Assembly: GCA_904397835.1 (NCBI GenBank)
Contig: CAJFOV010000049.1
Coordinates: 1-64,000, forward strand
Source of the DNA: Candidatus Aristotella avistercoris
GTDB taxonomy: Bacteria; Bacillota; Clostridia; Oscillospirales; Ruminococcaceae
DNA length: 64,000 bases
Direction: 5' to 3'
Positions 14,656 through 23,280 of the stretch are shown in pieces. The notes below the pieces were generated by a model. The model was not told the origin of the DNA, searched no databases, and saw only the letters and a list, made by a program, of their open reading frames with translations. A program made the position numbers and the translations under genes. Within the stretch, counting starts at the first letter, position 1; every line of letters starts with the position of its first letter.

Positions 14656-17388
14656 CTACCGGCCACAGCAATTCTTATACTTTTTCCCGCTGCCGCAGGG
14701 GCAGGGGTCGTTGCGCCCAATCTTCTGTTTGCGCACCGGCTGCTTCTTGACGGTGCCGTCACTGCCAGCATTCTCCGCCATGGGCTTTGCCACCTGCTCC
14801 CGCTTGGGGGCCTCCCGGCGCACAGTGAGCACAAACAGGGAGCGCACCGTCTGTTCCCGGATGCTGTTGATCATCTCGTCAAACATCTCCGAGCCCTCCA
14901 GCCGGTACTCCACCGCAGGATCCCGCTGGGCGTAGGCCCGCAGGGTGATGCCCTTCTTCAGCTCCTCCATGGCGTCAATGTGGTCCATCCAGTGCAGGTC
15001 CACCTGCCGCAGCAGAACCACCCGCTCAAACTCCCGCATGAGGGGGCTGCCCAGCTCCTGCTCCTTTTGGGCATAGCGCTGGAAGGCGCGGTCCTTGAGC
15101 ATCTGGGCGATCTCCTGGGGATCGGCCTTGGCCAGATCCTCCGGGTTCTCATAGTTGAAGTCCTCCGGCAGGGTGAGCCAGCCCAGATACTGGCCCCGCA
15201 GGCCCGCCAAATTCCACTCGTCGTGGGACACGCCCTCCGGCAGATAGAGGGCCACGGCGCTGTCAATGGTCTCTTCAATCATCTTGTGGATGCTGCCGGA
15301 GAGATCCTCCCCGTTGAGCACCTGATCCCGCTGGCTGTAGATGACCTTGCGCTGGGTGTTCATCACGTCGTCAAACTGCAGCACGTTCTTGCGGATGCCA
15401 AAGTTCCGGGCCTCCACCTTGCTCTGGGAGCTCTCGATGGTGTTGGTGAGGATCTTGGCCTCGATGGGGGTGTCCTCATCGATCTTCAGGGTGTCCATCA
15501 TGGACTGGAGCCGGTCGCCGCCAAACAGGCGCATCAGGTCATCCTCCAGGGAGAGGTAGAACCGGGATTCGCCCGGATCCCCCTGACGGCCGGAGCGGCC
15601 CCGCAGCTGGTTGTCAATCCGGCGGGACTCGTGGCGCTCGGTACCGATGATAAACAGGCCGCCGGCGGCGCGGACCTGGTCCGCCTCCCCCTGGATCTCG
15701 GCCTTAAATTTCTCTTTGAGCTCCTGGTAGGTTTTGCGGGCCTCCAGAATCTCCGGGTCCTCGGTGGTGTAGTACTCGGAGGACTCGGTGATCAGCTCCT
15801 CAGGGATGCCCTGTTTGCGCATCTGGGCCTTGGCCAAAAACTCGGCGTTGCCCCCCAGCATGATGTCGGTGCCGCGGCCGGCCATGTTGGTGGCGATGGT
15901 GACGGCGCCGAATTTACCGGCCTGGGCGACGATCTCCGCCTCCTTTTCATGGTGTTTGGCGTTGAGGACCTCGTGCTTGATGCCCTTGCGTTTCAGGAGG
16001 CTGGAGAGCTTTTCGGACTTTTCAATGGACACGGTGCCCACCAGCACCGGCTGGCCCTTCTTGTGGCACTCCTCCACCTGCTGAATGACAGCGTTATACT
16101 TGCCATTTTCGGTCTTGTAGACCACGTCGTGGTGGTCCACCCGGATCACGGGCTTGTTGGTGGGGATCTCCACCACGTCCAGCTTGTAGATCTCCTGGAA
16201 CTCCTGCTCCTCCGTCAGGGCGGTACCGGTCATGCCGGCCAGCTTTTTGTACATCCGGAAGTAGTTCTGGAAGGTGATGGTGGCCAGGGTCTTGCTCTCC
16301 CGCTCCACCTTGACCCCCTCCTTGGCCTCGATGGCCTGGTGCAGGCCCTCGCTGTACCGGCGGCCCATCATGAGGCGGCCGGTGAACTCGTCCACAATGA
16401 TGATCTGGCCGTCCTTGACCACATACTCAATGTCCCGGCGCATGACTCCGTGGGCCTTGATGGCCTGGTTGATGTGGTGGAGGATGGTGGAGTTCTGGGG
16501 ATCCATCAGGTTCTCCAGGTGGAAGTACTCCTCTGCCTTTTTGACGCCCGCCTGGGTGAGGGTGGCGGTGCGGGCCTTTTCATCCACAATATAGTCCCCG
16601 TCCACCAGGGCGTCGTTGTCCGCCTTCTCATCCGTCTCCCGGACCTTGGTCATCTTCAGGGTGCGGGCAAACCGGTCGGCCATGGTGTAGAGCTCGGTGG
16701 ACTTGTCCCCCTGGCCGGAGATGATCAGAGGGGTCCTGGCCTCATCGATGAGGATGGAGTCCACCTCGTCCACAATGGCGTAGGCGTGGCCCCGCTGGAC
16801 TTTGTTCTCCTTATAGATGACCATGTTGTCCCGCAGGTAGTCAAAGCCCATCTCATTGTTGGTGCCGTAGGTGATGTCGCAGGCGTAGGCCTCCCGCCGC
16901 TCCTTGTTGTCCTTCTCATGGATGATCAGGCCCACGGTCAGGCCCAGGAACTGGTAGACCTGGCCCATCCACTCGGAGTCACGCTTGGCCAGGTAGTCGT
17001 TGACGGTGACAATGTGCACCCCGTTGCCCGTCAGGGCGTTGAGGTAGGCTGGGAGGGTGGCCACCAGGGTCTTGCCCTCACCGGTCTTCATCTCGGCGAT
17101 GCGGCCCTGGTGCAGGACGATGCCGCCGATGACCTGTACGGGGAAGTGCTTCATGCCCAGCACACGCCAGGCGGCCTCCCGGCAGGTGGCAAAGGCCTCG
17201 GGGAGGATGTCATCCACCGTCTCCCCGTTCTGCAGCCGCTCCTTGAGGGCGGGGGTCATCCCCTGGAGCTCCTCGTCGGTCATTTGAGAAAAGCGATCCT
17301 CCAGCGCCAACACCTGTTTGGCGATGGGGTCAATACGTTTGAGCTCCCGCTTGGAGTAGGAGCCAAACAGTTTGGTCATAATGGACAA
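14656..17388 (-). CDS. secA: Protein translocase ATPase SecA
   Basis: About 910 residues, normal for SecA, the ATPase motor that pushes preproteins through SecYEG. Visible parts in order: N-terminal [12 protein letters not shown], Walker A MKTGEGKT near residue 105, Walker B region [14 protein letters not shown] near 210, preprotein cross-linking domain, second ATPase domain with [10 protein letters not shown] and [11 protein letters not shown] near 640, and the C-terminal SEC-C zinc motif [13 protein letters not shown] that binds SecB or ribosomes. GAGGTGA is best placed for the TTG at 17388; GTG 17397 and ATG 17379 are alternatives differing by three codons. Single gene with its own promoter and terminator. 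Confidence 0.97.
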   Translation of the reverse strand: MSIMTKLFGSYSKRELKRIDPIAKQVLALEDRFSQMTDEELQGMTPALKERLQNGETVDDILPEAFATCREAAWRVLGMKHFPVQVIGGIVLHQGRIAEMKTGEGKTLVATLPAYLNALTGNGVHIVTVNDYLAKRDSEWMGQVYQFLGLTVGLIIHEKDNKERREAYACDITYGTNNEMGFDYLRDNMVIYKENKVQRGHAYAIVDEVDSILIDEARTPLIISGQGDKSTELYTMADRFARTLKMTKVRETDEKADNDALVDGDYIVDEKARTATLTQAGVKKAEEYFHLENLMDPQNSTILHHINQAIKAHGVMRRDIEYVVKDGQIIIVDEFTGRLMMGRRYSEGLHQAIEAKEGVKVERESKTLATITFQNYFRMYKKLAGMTGTALTEEQEFQEIYKLDVVEIPTNKPVIRVDHHDVVYKTENGKYNAVIQQVEECHKKGQPVLVGTVSIEKSEKLSSLLKRKGIKHEVLNAKHHEKEAEIVAQAGKFGAVTIATNMAGRGTDIMLGGNAEFLAKAQMRKQGIPEELITESSEYYTTEDPEILEARKTYQELKEKFKAEIQGEADQVRAAGGLFIIGTERHESRRIDNQLRGRSGRQGDPGESRFYLSLEDDLMRLFGGDRLQSMMDTLKIDEDTPIEAKILTNTIESSQSKVEARNFGIRKNVLQFDDVMNTQRKVIYSQRDQVLNGEDLSGSIHKMIEETIDSAVALYLPEGVSHDEWNLAGLRGQYLGWLTLPEDFNYENPEDLAKADPQEIAQMLKDRAFQRYAQKEQELGSPLMREFERVVLLRQVDLHWMDHIDAMEELKKGITLRAYAQRDPAVEYRLEGSEMFDEMINSIREQTVRSLFVLTVRREAPKREQVAKPMAENAGSDGTVKKQPVRKQKIGRNDPCPCGSGKKYKNCCGR

Positions 17389-17504
17389 TATGGTCACCTC
17401 TATCGTGTCAATGGTTTCTATTTGCGACGGTTGTTGCCATGGGAACCGGCCCGCCCCAGGGACACATTGGGCAGACCTCCCCCATTTTCTATTTTTACTG
17501 TTTT

Positions 17505-17533
17505 ATTGTAACCAGAAAGCCTCCCTTTGTCAA
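17505..17533 (-). promoter_or_regulatory. secA promoter
   Basis: Minus-strand TTGACA (17528-17533), 17-base spacer, TACAAT (17505-17510). Confidence 0.85.
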
Positions 17534-17575
17534 ACAAACCCTGGAGAAATGGGGCGAAAAGGAGCTCTCATTTAT

Positions 17576-17607
17576 TTAAAAAGCCTCTCGACAAAACGAG
17601 AGGCTTT
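17576..17607 (-). terminator. Terminator of the membrane-anchored pair
   Basis: AAGCCTCTCG / CGAGAGGCTT perfect stem (17580-17607) with a 6-base loop and a TTTTTAAATAAAT tail on the minus strand. Confidence 0.9.
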
Positions 17608-17678
17608 GATCCTGCGTCCGCCCGTTTGTGAAACAAGCTTTCGCATTAAAAAATTTATGGATTTTTTACATCCTCTTT

Positions 17679-18284
17679 CTAGGACCGCATGGATAGGGGA
17701 AGCGCTTCAATGATCTGTTTGACCTGTTGCTGCAAGTCCTCATACTCCGCATCCAAAAAGAGACCGAAGCCCTGAGCCCTGCGCAGGTTTTTCCCCAAAA
17801 AAAGGATCCCCTCCCGGTCCATGGGGTAGTGGTCCAGACCGGCATACTTTTGGAAAAAGACACAGATCATTTGCCCCGTCTGGCAGTAGGACAGGGCCAG
17901 ATCCTTGGTCTCCTGGGAGATCTCCTCGCCCTCCCCCTGGGCCTTTCCAATGGCTTGGAACTGCAGATAGGTGCCATAGATAAAGTCCCCCAGCCCTGTC
18001 TGTTCATTGAGGGGTGACAGGGGATTCTGGGCATAGGCGTTGATGAACTCTATCATCTCCGGCCCGTTTAAAAATTGGAACCAATCCAGATCCAGGTCGT
18101 TTTCCAGCAGGTACTGGGCGGTGTCAAGGATCTCCTGATACTGGTCCATGTAGTAGAGGGCCTGGTTCCCCCGCTCATAGTCCCTCTGGCGGCCGTAGCA
18201 GAAGAGGATGCCGGCCACCGCCAACACTACCGCCGCCAGGGCGATGACCCAGACCTTTTTGGGGAGCTGTTTCAGCTTTTCCAT
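17679..18284 (-). CDS. Membrane-anchored protein of unknown function, copy 1
   Basis: A 201-residue protein with one N-terminal membrane helix (about residues 11-29) preceded by basic residues and followed by an all-helical domain outside. Start at ATG 18284 because GGGAGGA is placed 6 bases upstream; the ATG five codons earlier overlaps that site. It shares with its upstream neighbour the patterns 'RGNQA..YMDQYQE', 'WFQFLN' and 'A.SYCQTGQ..C', so both belong to one family that I do not recognise. The two anchored proteins probably work together at the cell surface. Confidence 0.7.
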   Translation of the reverse strand: MEKLKQLPKKVWVIALAAVVLAVAGILFCYGRQRDYERGNQALYYMDQYQEILDTAQYLLENDLDLDWFQFLNGPEMIEFINAYAQNPLSPLNEQTGLGDFIYGTYLQFQAIGKAQGEGEEISQETKDLALSYCQTGQMICVFFQKYAGLDHYPMDREGILFLGKNLRRAQGFGLFLDAEYEDLQQQVKQIIEALPLSMRS

Positions 18285-18437
18285 AAAAATTCCTCCCATC
18301 CCTCCGATCCATGAGAGCGGATCATCCTACAACGCCCCATGTATCCCATTTATTCTTTCACCTTCTTGAAAACCGCCTGCCAGACAGACGGTTCCCGTCA
18401 TGCGAAATAGCCGCCCAACGATCTCTCGGCAAGGGGT

Positions 18438-19037
18438 CTACTGTTCTTCATCGGGCCGGTACAACAGGTGCTCGGGAATGACCCCCTCCAACCGCTGCTG
18501 GAGCAGTTGGAAATCCTCATCCAGAAAATAGCCATGGCCCAAAGAACGGGCGATATTCTGCCCCAGGCTGGCCACCTCCTTCGGATGATCCATGAAGCTG
18601 GAGATATCGATATACACCTTGAAGGCCGAACAAACCCGCCGTCCTGCCTGGCAGTATTCCATGGCCCGATCCAATTCCTCCTGGGGCACCGCAGCCCCCT
18701 CCTGGGAATAGGTTCCAATGCGCTGGAAATGCCGAATGGTCGAGCCGATGAGATTGTGCAAATCCTCAGAGACCCCCGATATGGACGCGTTGCTCGGCCC
18801 GTAGAACAGTTTCATCACCGCATCGTACTGATTGAGATATTGGAACCAGGTCAGATCCCCCTGGGGCAGCAGATATTCCCCGGTGGCAACCAGCTGCTCA
18901 TAGACATGCATGGTGTGCATGGCCTGGTTGCCCCTGGTCAGATGGTCTTCCCGGACGCAACTGCGCACCAGGCACAGCACAAGCAGCAGTGCCAGCACCA
19001 GCAGCCATCTCGTTTTGCGGTCGGTTTTGGTTTCCAT
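18438..19037 (-). CDS. Membrane-anchored protein of unknown function, copy 2
   Basis: A 199-residue paralogue of the next gene: basic N-terminus, one membrane helix at about residues 11-28, then a helical ectodomain with RGNQAMHTMHVYEQL, WFQYLNQYD and AMEYCQAGRRVC in the same order. A Cys in the helix (LCLVRSCV) is not a proper lipobox. Strong GAGGAGGTAGG site before the ATG and a promoter 155 bases upstream, so this is the first gene of the two-gene operon. Function unknown. Confidence 0.72.
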   Translation of the reverse strand: METKTDRKTRWLLVLALLLVLCLVRSCVREDHLTRGNQAMHTMHVYEQLVATGEYLLPQGDLTWFQYLNQYDAVMKLFYGPSNASISGVSEDLHNLIGSTIRHFQRIGTYSQEGAAVPQEELDRAMEYCQAGRRVCSAFKVYIDISSFMDHPKEVASLGQNIARSLGHGYFLDEDFQLLQQRLEGVIPEHLLYRPDEEQ

Positions 19038-19193
19038 GTTTCCTACCTCCTCTCAGGCGGAGGGGTATCAGCCCATCCTTTTCCGATGGTGGAAAGGGGA
19101 GCCTTCAGAAGTCGTCGGTCTGTTCATCTCATCGCACGGCAAAACAAATAGTTCATGGGAATCACATCCATTTTTATGAGATATTTCAATTTT

Positions 19194-19222
19194 AATCTAG
19201 CATATTCCATTGTTTCTTTCAA
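19194..19222 (-). promoter_or_regulatory. Promoter of the membrane-anchored pair
   Basis: Minus-strand TTGAAA (19217-19222), 17-base spacer, TAGATT (19194-19199). Confidence 0.6.
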
Positions 19223-19323
19223 GATATTAATAAAATTTTAGTCAAATATTTGTTTTAAAAGCAGTCAAATGATCGCCCACGTCACATTTTGCACCATAGA
19301 TTCCCAGAGCGTAAGAGAACGCC

Positions 19324-19352
19324 TTGCGGTTTTCCCTGCCAGAAGGTATAAT
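19324..19352 (+). promoter_or_regulatory. Promoter of the NifU-like/GGGtGRT operon
   Basis: TTGCGG (19324-19329), 17-base spacer, TATAAT (19347-19352). Confidence 0.75.
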
Positions 19353-19429
19353 AAAGCCAGAATATCCCGCGGGGCGCCCCAGGCCCCCATCCCTCTTGTT
19401 TCGAGAAGCAAACCGAAAGGAGAAGCCAT

Positions 19430-20122
19430 ATGAACTATTCCCATGAAGTTGAGAGAATGTGCCCTCTCGCCCAGGGGCCCAACCACGGCCCGGCCCCCAT
19501 CCCGGAGGAGGGCCGGTGGGTCAAATCCACCCAGATCAGCGATATTTCCGGCCTGTCCCACGGCATCGGCTGGTGCGCTCCCCAACAGGGGGCCTGCAAG
19601 CTGACCCTGAACGTCAAGGACGGCATCATCCAGGAGGCCCTGGTGGAGACCCTGGGCTGCTCCGGCATGACCCACTCCGCCGCCATGGCCGGGGAGATTC
19701 TGCCGGGCAAGACCATTTTGGAGGCCCTGAACACCGACCTGGTGTGCGACGCCATCAACGTGGCCATGCGGGAGATCTTCAAACAGCTGGTCTATGGCCG
19801 CACCCAGACCGCATTTTCGGAGGGCGGGCTGCCCATCGGCGCCAGCCTGGAGGACCTGGGCAAGGGCCTGCGCTCCCAGGTGGGCACCGTGTTCTCCACG
19901 GGCCTGAAGGGCGTGCGGTACCTGGAGCTGGCGGAGGGCTATATCCTCTCTGTGGCGGTGGATGAAAACGGGGAGGTCATCGGCTACAAGTTTGTCAAGG
20001 TTGGCAAGATGCTGGAGGACATCCGCCACGGCATGGATCCCAAGGAGGCCTTTGACAAGAACACCGGCACCTATGGCCGGTATGCAGAGGCCGCCAAGTA
20101 CATCGACCCCCGTGAGGAGTAA
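19430..20122 (+). CDS. NifU-like Fe-S scaffold protein (GGGtGRT partner)
   Basis: A 230-residue protein related to IscU/NifU scaffolds. Conserved cysteines sit in GIGWCAPQQGACKL (residues about 48-57) and ETLGCSGMTHSAAMAGE (about 80-97), the pattern of this scaffold branch; the C-terminal half (DENGEVIGYKFVKVGKM) is specific to it. In many Clostridia the gene directly precedes a GGGtGRT protein, as here (18-base gap), so the two form a conserved operon of unsettled function, probably Fe-S assembly or a dedicated target. Clear GAAAGGAG ribosome site and own promoter. Confidence 0.85.
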   Translation: MNYSHEVERMCPLAQGPNHGPAPIPEEGRWVKSTQISDISGLSHGIGWCAPQQGACKLTLNVKDGIIQEALVETLGCSGMTHSAAMAGEILPGKTILEALNTDLVCDAINVAMREIFKQLVYGRTQTAFSEGGLPIGASLEDLGKGLRSQVGTVFSTGLKGVRYLELAEGYILSVAVDENGEVIGYKFVKVGKMLEDIRHGMDPKEAFDKNTGTYGRYAEAAKYIDPREE

Positions 20123-20140
20123 GCCGGAAGAGGAGGAATC

Positions 20141-21148
20141 ATGCACATGGTACAGTTTGAAGGTCAAGAGAGACGCATGCCCAAAATTGAGGCGTGCTTG
20201 AAGGAATACGGCCTTGGCTCCCTGGAGGAGGCCCGGGCCCTCTGCCTGGAAAAGGGCATCGATGTGGAGTCCATTGTCAAAGGGGTGCAGCCCATCGCCT
20301 TTGAAAACGCCGTCTGGGCCTACACCCTGGGGGTGGCCGTCGCCCTCAAGCTGGGCAAACGCAACGCCGCCGACGCCAGCGAGGCCATCGGCATCGGCCT
20401 GCAGGCCTTCTGCGTCCCCGGTTCGGTGGCCGAACAGCGCAAGGTGGGCCAGGGCCACGGGAACCTGGGGGCCATGCTCCTGCGGGAGGAGACAGGCTGC
20501 TTCTGCTTCTTGGCGGGACACGAGTCCTTTGCCGCGGCGGAGGGGGCCATCGGCATCGCCCGCACCGCCAACAAGGCCCGCAAAAAGCCCCTGCGGGTGA
20601 TCCTCAACGGCCTGGGGAAGGATGCGGCCTATATCATCTCCCGCATCAACGGGTTCACCTATGTCCAGACCGATTACAACTTTGCCACCGGGGAACTCAA
20701 CGTGGTGCGGGAGATCCCCTTCTCCAAGGGGGAGCGGGCCCAGATCAAGTGCTACGGGGCCAACGACGTCCAGGAGGGCGTGGCCATTATGCGCGCGGAG
20801 CAGGTGGATGTCTCCATCACCGGCAACTCCACCAACCCCACCCGGTTCCAGCACCTGGTGGCCGGTACCTATAAGAAGTGGTGCTATGAGAACGGGGTCA
20901 AGTACTTCTCCGTGGCCTCCGGCGGCGGCACCGGCCGGACCCTGCACCCGGACAACATGGGGGCAGGCCCTGCCTCCTATGGCCTGACCGACTCCATGGG
21001 CCGCATGCACGGGGACGCCCAGTTTGCAGGCTCCTCCAGCGTGCCCGCCCATGTGGAGATGATGGGCCTCATTGGCGCCGGCAACAACCCCATGGTGGGC
21101 ATGACGGTGGCCTGTGCAGTGGCTGTGGCCGAGGCCCTGGGCAAATAG
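20141..21148 (+). CDS. GGGtGRT family protein
   Basis: A 335-residue protein named after its invariant GGGTGRT motif, found here around residue 268 within 'SVASGGGTGRTLHPDNMG'. It also has the family pattern ASEAIGIGLQAFCVPGS and, later, FAGSSSVPAHVEMMGLIGAGNNPMVG (given in part). The family is widespread in strict anaerobes and always next to the NifU-like gene, but no activity has been shown to my knowledge. The start may be ATG 20147 rather than 20141: spacing from AGGAGG is 10 versus 4 bases, and family N-termini begin like VQFEGQERR. Confidence 0.9.
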   Translation: MHMVQFEGQERRMPKIEACLKEYGLGSLEEARALCLEKGIDVESIVKGVQPIAFENAVWAYTLGVAVALKLGKRNAADASEAIGIGLQAFCVPGSVAEQRKVGQGHGNLGAMLLREETGCFCFLAGHESFAAAEGAIGIARTANKARKKPLRVILNGLGKDAAYIISRINGFTYVQTDYNFATGELNVVREIPFSKGERAQIKCYGANDVQEGVAIMRAEQVDVSITGNSTNPTRFQHLVAGTYKKWCYENGVKYFSVASGGGTGRTLHPDNMGAGPASYGLTDSMGRMHGDAQFAGSSSVPAHVEMMGLIGAGNNPMVGMTVACAVAVAEALGK

Positions 21149-21491
21149 GGATTGTCCAACTCTTGCATTTCTTTTCTGTTACTGTGGGGGCCGCCCGGTT
21201 GGGCGGCCCCTTGTCATCTTCCGCCTGAGCGGCCCATAGGGAGCTTCGGAGGATGTGGATAGAAAGGCCAACATCGGCCAGATCCCCCATTTTGAGAAGG
21301 GGATCCGGCTCCGGCGGGCGGTCCCCTACCGGGATATCCGGCAGGAGCGGTGATCCCCTCGGACACCGGCATCTGGTGGGTATCCTGCTCTGTGGCAGCG
21401 GAGTATCCGTCTCGATTTTCTTTCTCAATGAATCAAATGATATTCCATATATGGTCCAAGGGTTTAAACCATTGGGCAAAGGAGGCAGCAT
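21149..21491. other. Intergenic stretch before the ArsR gene
   Basis: 343 bases: a terminator at 21187-21210, then no gene. A perfect palindrome CCATATATGG at 21445-21454, about 38 bases before the ArsR start, is a candidate operator. Confidence 0.45.
21187..21210 (+). terminator. Terminator of the GGGtGRT operon
   Basis: GGGGCCGCCC / GGGCGGCCCC perfect 10-bp stem with a 4-base loop; short T-rich tail (TTGTCATCTT). Confidence 0.75.
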
Positions 21492-21857
21492 ATGGACACA
21501 TGCAGAACACAGCGGCAATCCCTTGCGGCGGAATTTAAGGCGCTGCAGAGCTCCTTTGTGGCCCTGGGGGACGAGACGCGGCAGCAGATCTTTCTTGCGC
21601 TGCTGGAATATGAGGCAGTGGGCATGCGGGTGCCAGAGCTCACCAAGCGCACCTACCTCTCCCGGCCGGCCGTATCCCACCATCTGCGCATCCTCAAAGA
21701 TGCCGGGCTGGTGAACGTTCACCGCCAGGGCACCATGAATTACTACTATGTGGACGCCAACCTGAGCAAATGGCGCCAGATCAAGGCGCTGGTGGACCAT
21801 GTGTACCAGGTGGCGCAATATGCTGCCCAGGCCCATTACCCCCATTTGGAAGCGTAA
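21492..21857 (+). CDS. ArsR-family transcriptional regulator
   Basis: A 121-residue winged-helix repressor. The HTH is at about residues 50-75 (VPELTKRTYLSRPAVSHHLRIL), with the 'SHHL' recognition helix and a following wing (GLVNVHRQGTMNYYYVD). The metal-binding ELCVCDL motif of arsenic sensors is absent, so it probably senses another ligand or redox state. A nitroreductase gene starts 15 bases downstream, the likely regulated partner. Strong AAAGGAGG site. Confidence 0.9.
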   Translation: MDTCRTQRQSLAAEFKALQSSFVALGDETRQQIFLALLEYEAVGMRVPELTKRTYLSRPAVSHHLRILKDAGLVNVHRQGTMNYYYVDANLSKWRQIKALVDHVYQVAQYAAQAHYPHLEA

Positions 21858-21872
21858 GAAAGGGTGTTTTTT

Positions 21873-22550
21873 ATGACAATGTTTCAGGCCATGGAGGCGC
21901 GCCACTCGGTGCGCAGCTATAAGGATACGCCCCTGGGGCCTCAGGTGATTGCAGCCCTGCAGGAGGAGATCGACGCCTGCAACCAGGAGGGGGATCTGCA
22001 CATCCAGCTGGTGACCCACGAACCCAAGGCCTTTGACGGCTTAATGGCCCACTATGGCAAATTCTCCGGCGTACAGAACTACATCGCCCTCATTGGCAAA
22101 AGGGCCCCCGACCTGGACGAACGCCTGGGCTACTACGGAGAACGGCTGGTTCTGCTGGCACAGGCCCTGGGTCTCAACACCTGTTGGGTGGCCATGACCT
22201 TCAGCAAGGGGGCTGTCAAGGGCCGCTGCACCATTGCCCCGGACGAAAAGTTGGTGTGTGTCCTGTCCCTGGGCTATGGCACAACACAGGGCGTGGCCCA
22301 CAAGAGCAAGCCCATGGAGGATCTCTGCCAGGTGGAGGGCGCCATGCCCGACTGGTTCCGCAGGGGCATGGAGGCAGCCATACTGGCCCCCACGGCCATG
22401 AACCAGCAGAAGTTTTTGATCACGCTCAAGGACAACACCGTCACGGCAAAGTCCTTGGGGGGCTTCTATTCCAAGGTGGATCTGGGGATCATCAAATATC
22501 ACTTTGCAGTGGGGGCGGGGCACGAAAACTTCGTCTGGGCCAAGGGGTAA
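21873..22550 (+). CDS. Nitroreductase family protein
   Basis: A 225-residue FMN-dependent oxidoreductase of the nitroreductase fold. The N-terminal MEARHSVRSYKDTPLG is the classic FMN-phosphate-binding RxSxRxY motif; the GYYGERLVLLAQALGLNTCWV helix and APTAMNQQKF (about residue 171) are the other conserved parts. The duplicated C-terminal region is typical of the 'putative TM nitroreductase' branch. ATG 21873 is chosen over an in-frame GTG at 21864. It is the second gene after an ArsR regulator and ends with a strong terminator. Confidence 0.88.
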   Translation: MTMFQAMEARHSVRSYKDTPLGPQVIAALQEEIDACNQEGDLHIQLVTHEPKAFDGLMAHYGKFSGVQNYIALIGKRAPDLDERLGYYGERLVLLAQALGLNTCWVAMTFSKGAVKGRCTIAPDEKLVCVLSLGYGTTQGVAHKSKPMEDLCQVEGAMPDWFRRGMEAAILAPTAMNQQKFLITLKDNTVTAKSLGGFYSKVDLGIIKYHFAVGAGHENFVWAKG

Positions 22551-22585
22551 AGGTCCTCTGTGTCTTTTGCAGCCGCAATTTCAAG

Positions 22586-22618
22586 GAGGAGGGGTGCACA
22601 GTTGGTGCACCCCTCCTC
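22586..22618 (+). terminator. Terminator of the ArsR/nitroreductase operon
   Basis: A perfect 14-bp stem GAGGAGGGGTGCAC / GTGCACCCCTCCTC, 5-base loop, then TGTTTTG. Confidence 0.88.
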
Positions 22619-22881
22619 TGTTTTGAAGTTGGCGGCCCCCTGCATGCTGGGCCATGGGACGGAGCGGCGCGCACTCAAGGCAACTCATCCTGCCTCGGAA
22701 AACCTGCCGCGGATTCCCCCCGCCTGACCCTGGCAATGCTTGATGGAAGTGACAGGGAATCCAATGGATGGGGCATCTGTCCTGGGATCCTGTTTGAACT
22801 CTTGAGAACAGATGGCGCCATGTGGAACAACGGAGGTGTGCGGCGTCTGTAGGAGCAGCCGGACAAGGTGATAAAAATGGA

Positions 22882-22910
22882 TTGAATCCATGGTTGTCCT
22901 ATGGTAAAAT
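22882..22910 (+). promoter_or_regulatory. Promoter of the immunity-like locus
   Basis: TTGAAT (22882-22887), 17-base spacer, TAAAAT (22905-22910). Confidence 0.6.
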
Positions 22911-23057
22911 CAAGAAAACAGGGACTTGACCGCCCTCGGAAGAGCCTTCCGCGTGAAAGAAGATTGGACCGTTTGAGGAGTTCTTCGGCCTGGCCGCCCC
23001 TGTCCGCCGCTTGGGAAATCGTCCCCTCAGCGGCAACACACCAGGAGGATTTTCACG

Positions 23058-23153
23058 ATGCACATGGCTGCCCCTTCCCTGGAGACAAGAGAAATTGCCC
23101 GCTCCTGTGGCCGTTTTCAACGGGATGCCACAGGTTTCACGCGCTCTTTTTGA
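23058..23153 (+). CDS. Possible 31-residue leader peptide
   Basis: ATG 23058 follows a perfect AGGAGG (23043-23048) by 9 bases and opens a 31-codon frame ending TGA at 23151. The peptide is basic (MHMAAPSLETREIARSC...). It lies in the long leader of the ankyrin gene. Only the ribosome site supports it, so it may be a leader ORF or chance. Confidence 0.3.
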   Translation: MHMAAPSLETREIARSCGRFQRDATGFTRSF

Positions 23154-23280
23154 TGCCCTGCCCCTCTCCCGCCCATCCGGCGGATGGAGCGGGGTCTTTT
23201 GTTTCCTTGTTGAACGACTTTCGGCAGCAAGCTCTGGCGGTGCAGACGGCACTGTTTGATGGAGAAATGGAGGGATCAGG

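Larger units (their letters stand above)
19038..19429. other. Divergent intergenic region
   Basis: 392 bases with an AT-rich core (about 19170-19265). It carries the two divergent promoters listed separately and no gene. Confidence 0.6.
22551..23280. other. Long intergenic region before the immunity-like locus
   Basis: 730 bases: terminator 22586-22618, about 260 bases with nothing recognised, a promoter at 22882-22910, then a leader of about 365 nt before the ankyrin gene that contains one possible small gene (23058-23153). Confidence 0.55.

Noticed and set aside
14140-17511. Very long open frame (1123 codons) antisense to secA
   Set aside because: It is a GC-rich shadow frame: low-complexity composition, no family match, while the opposite strand is an unmistakable SecA.
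19265-21052. 595-codon frame antisense to the NifU-like/GGGtGRT genes
   Set aside because: Composition is His/Gly/Val-rich as expected from the complement of GC-rich genes, and it crosses two real genes.
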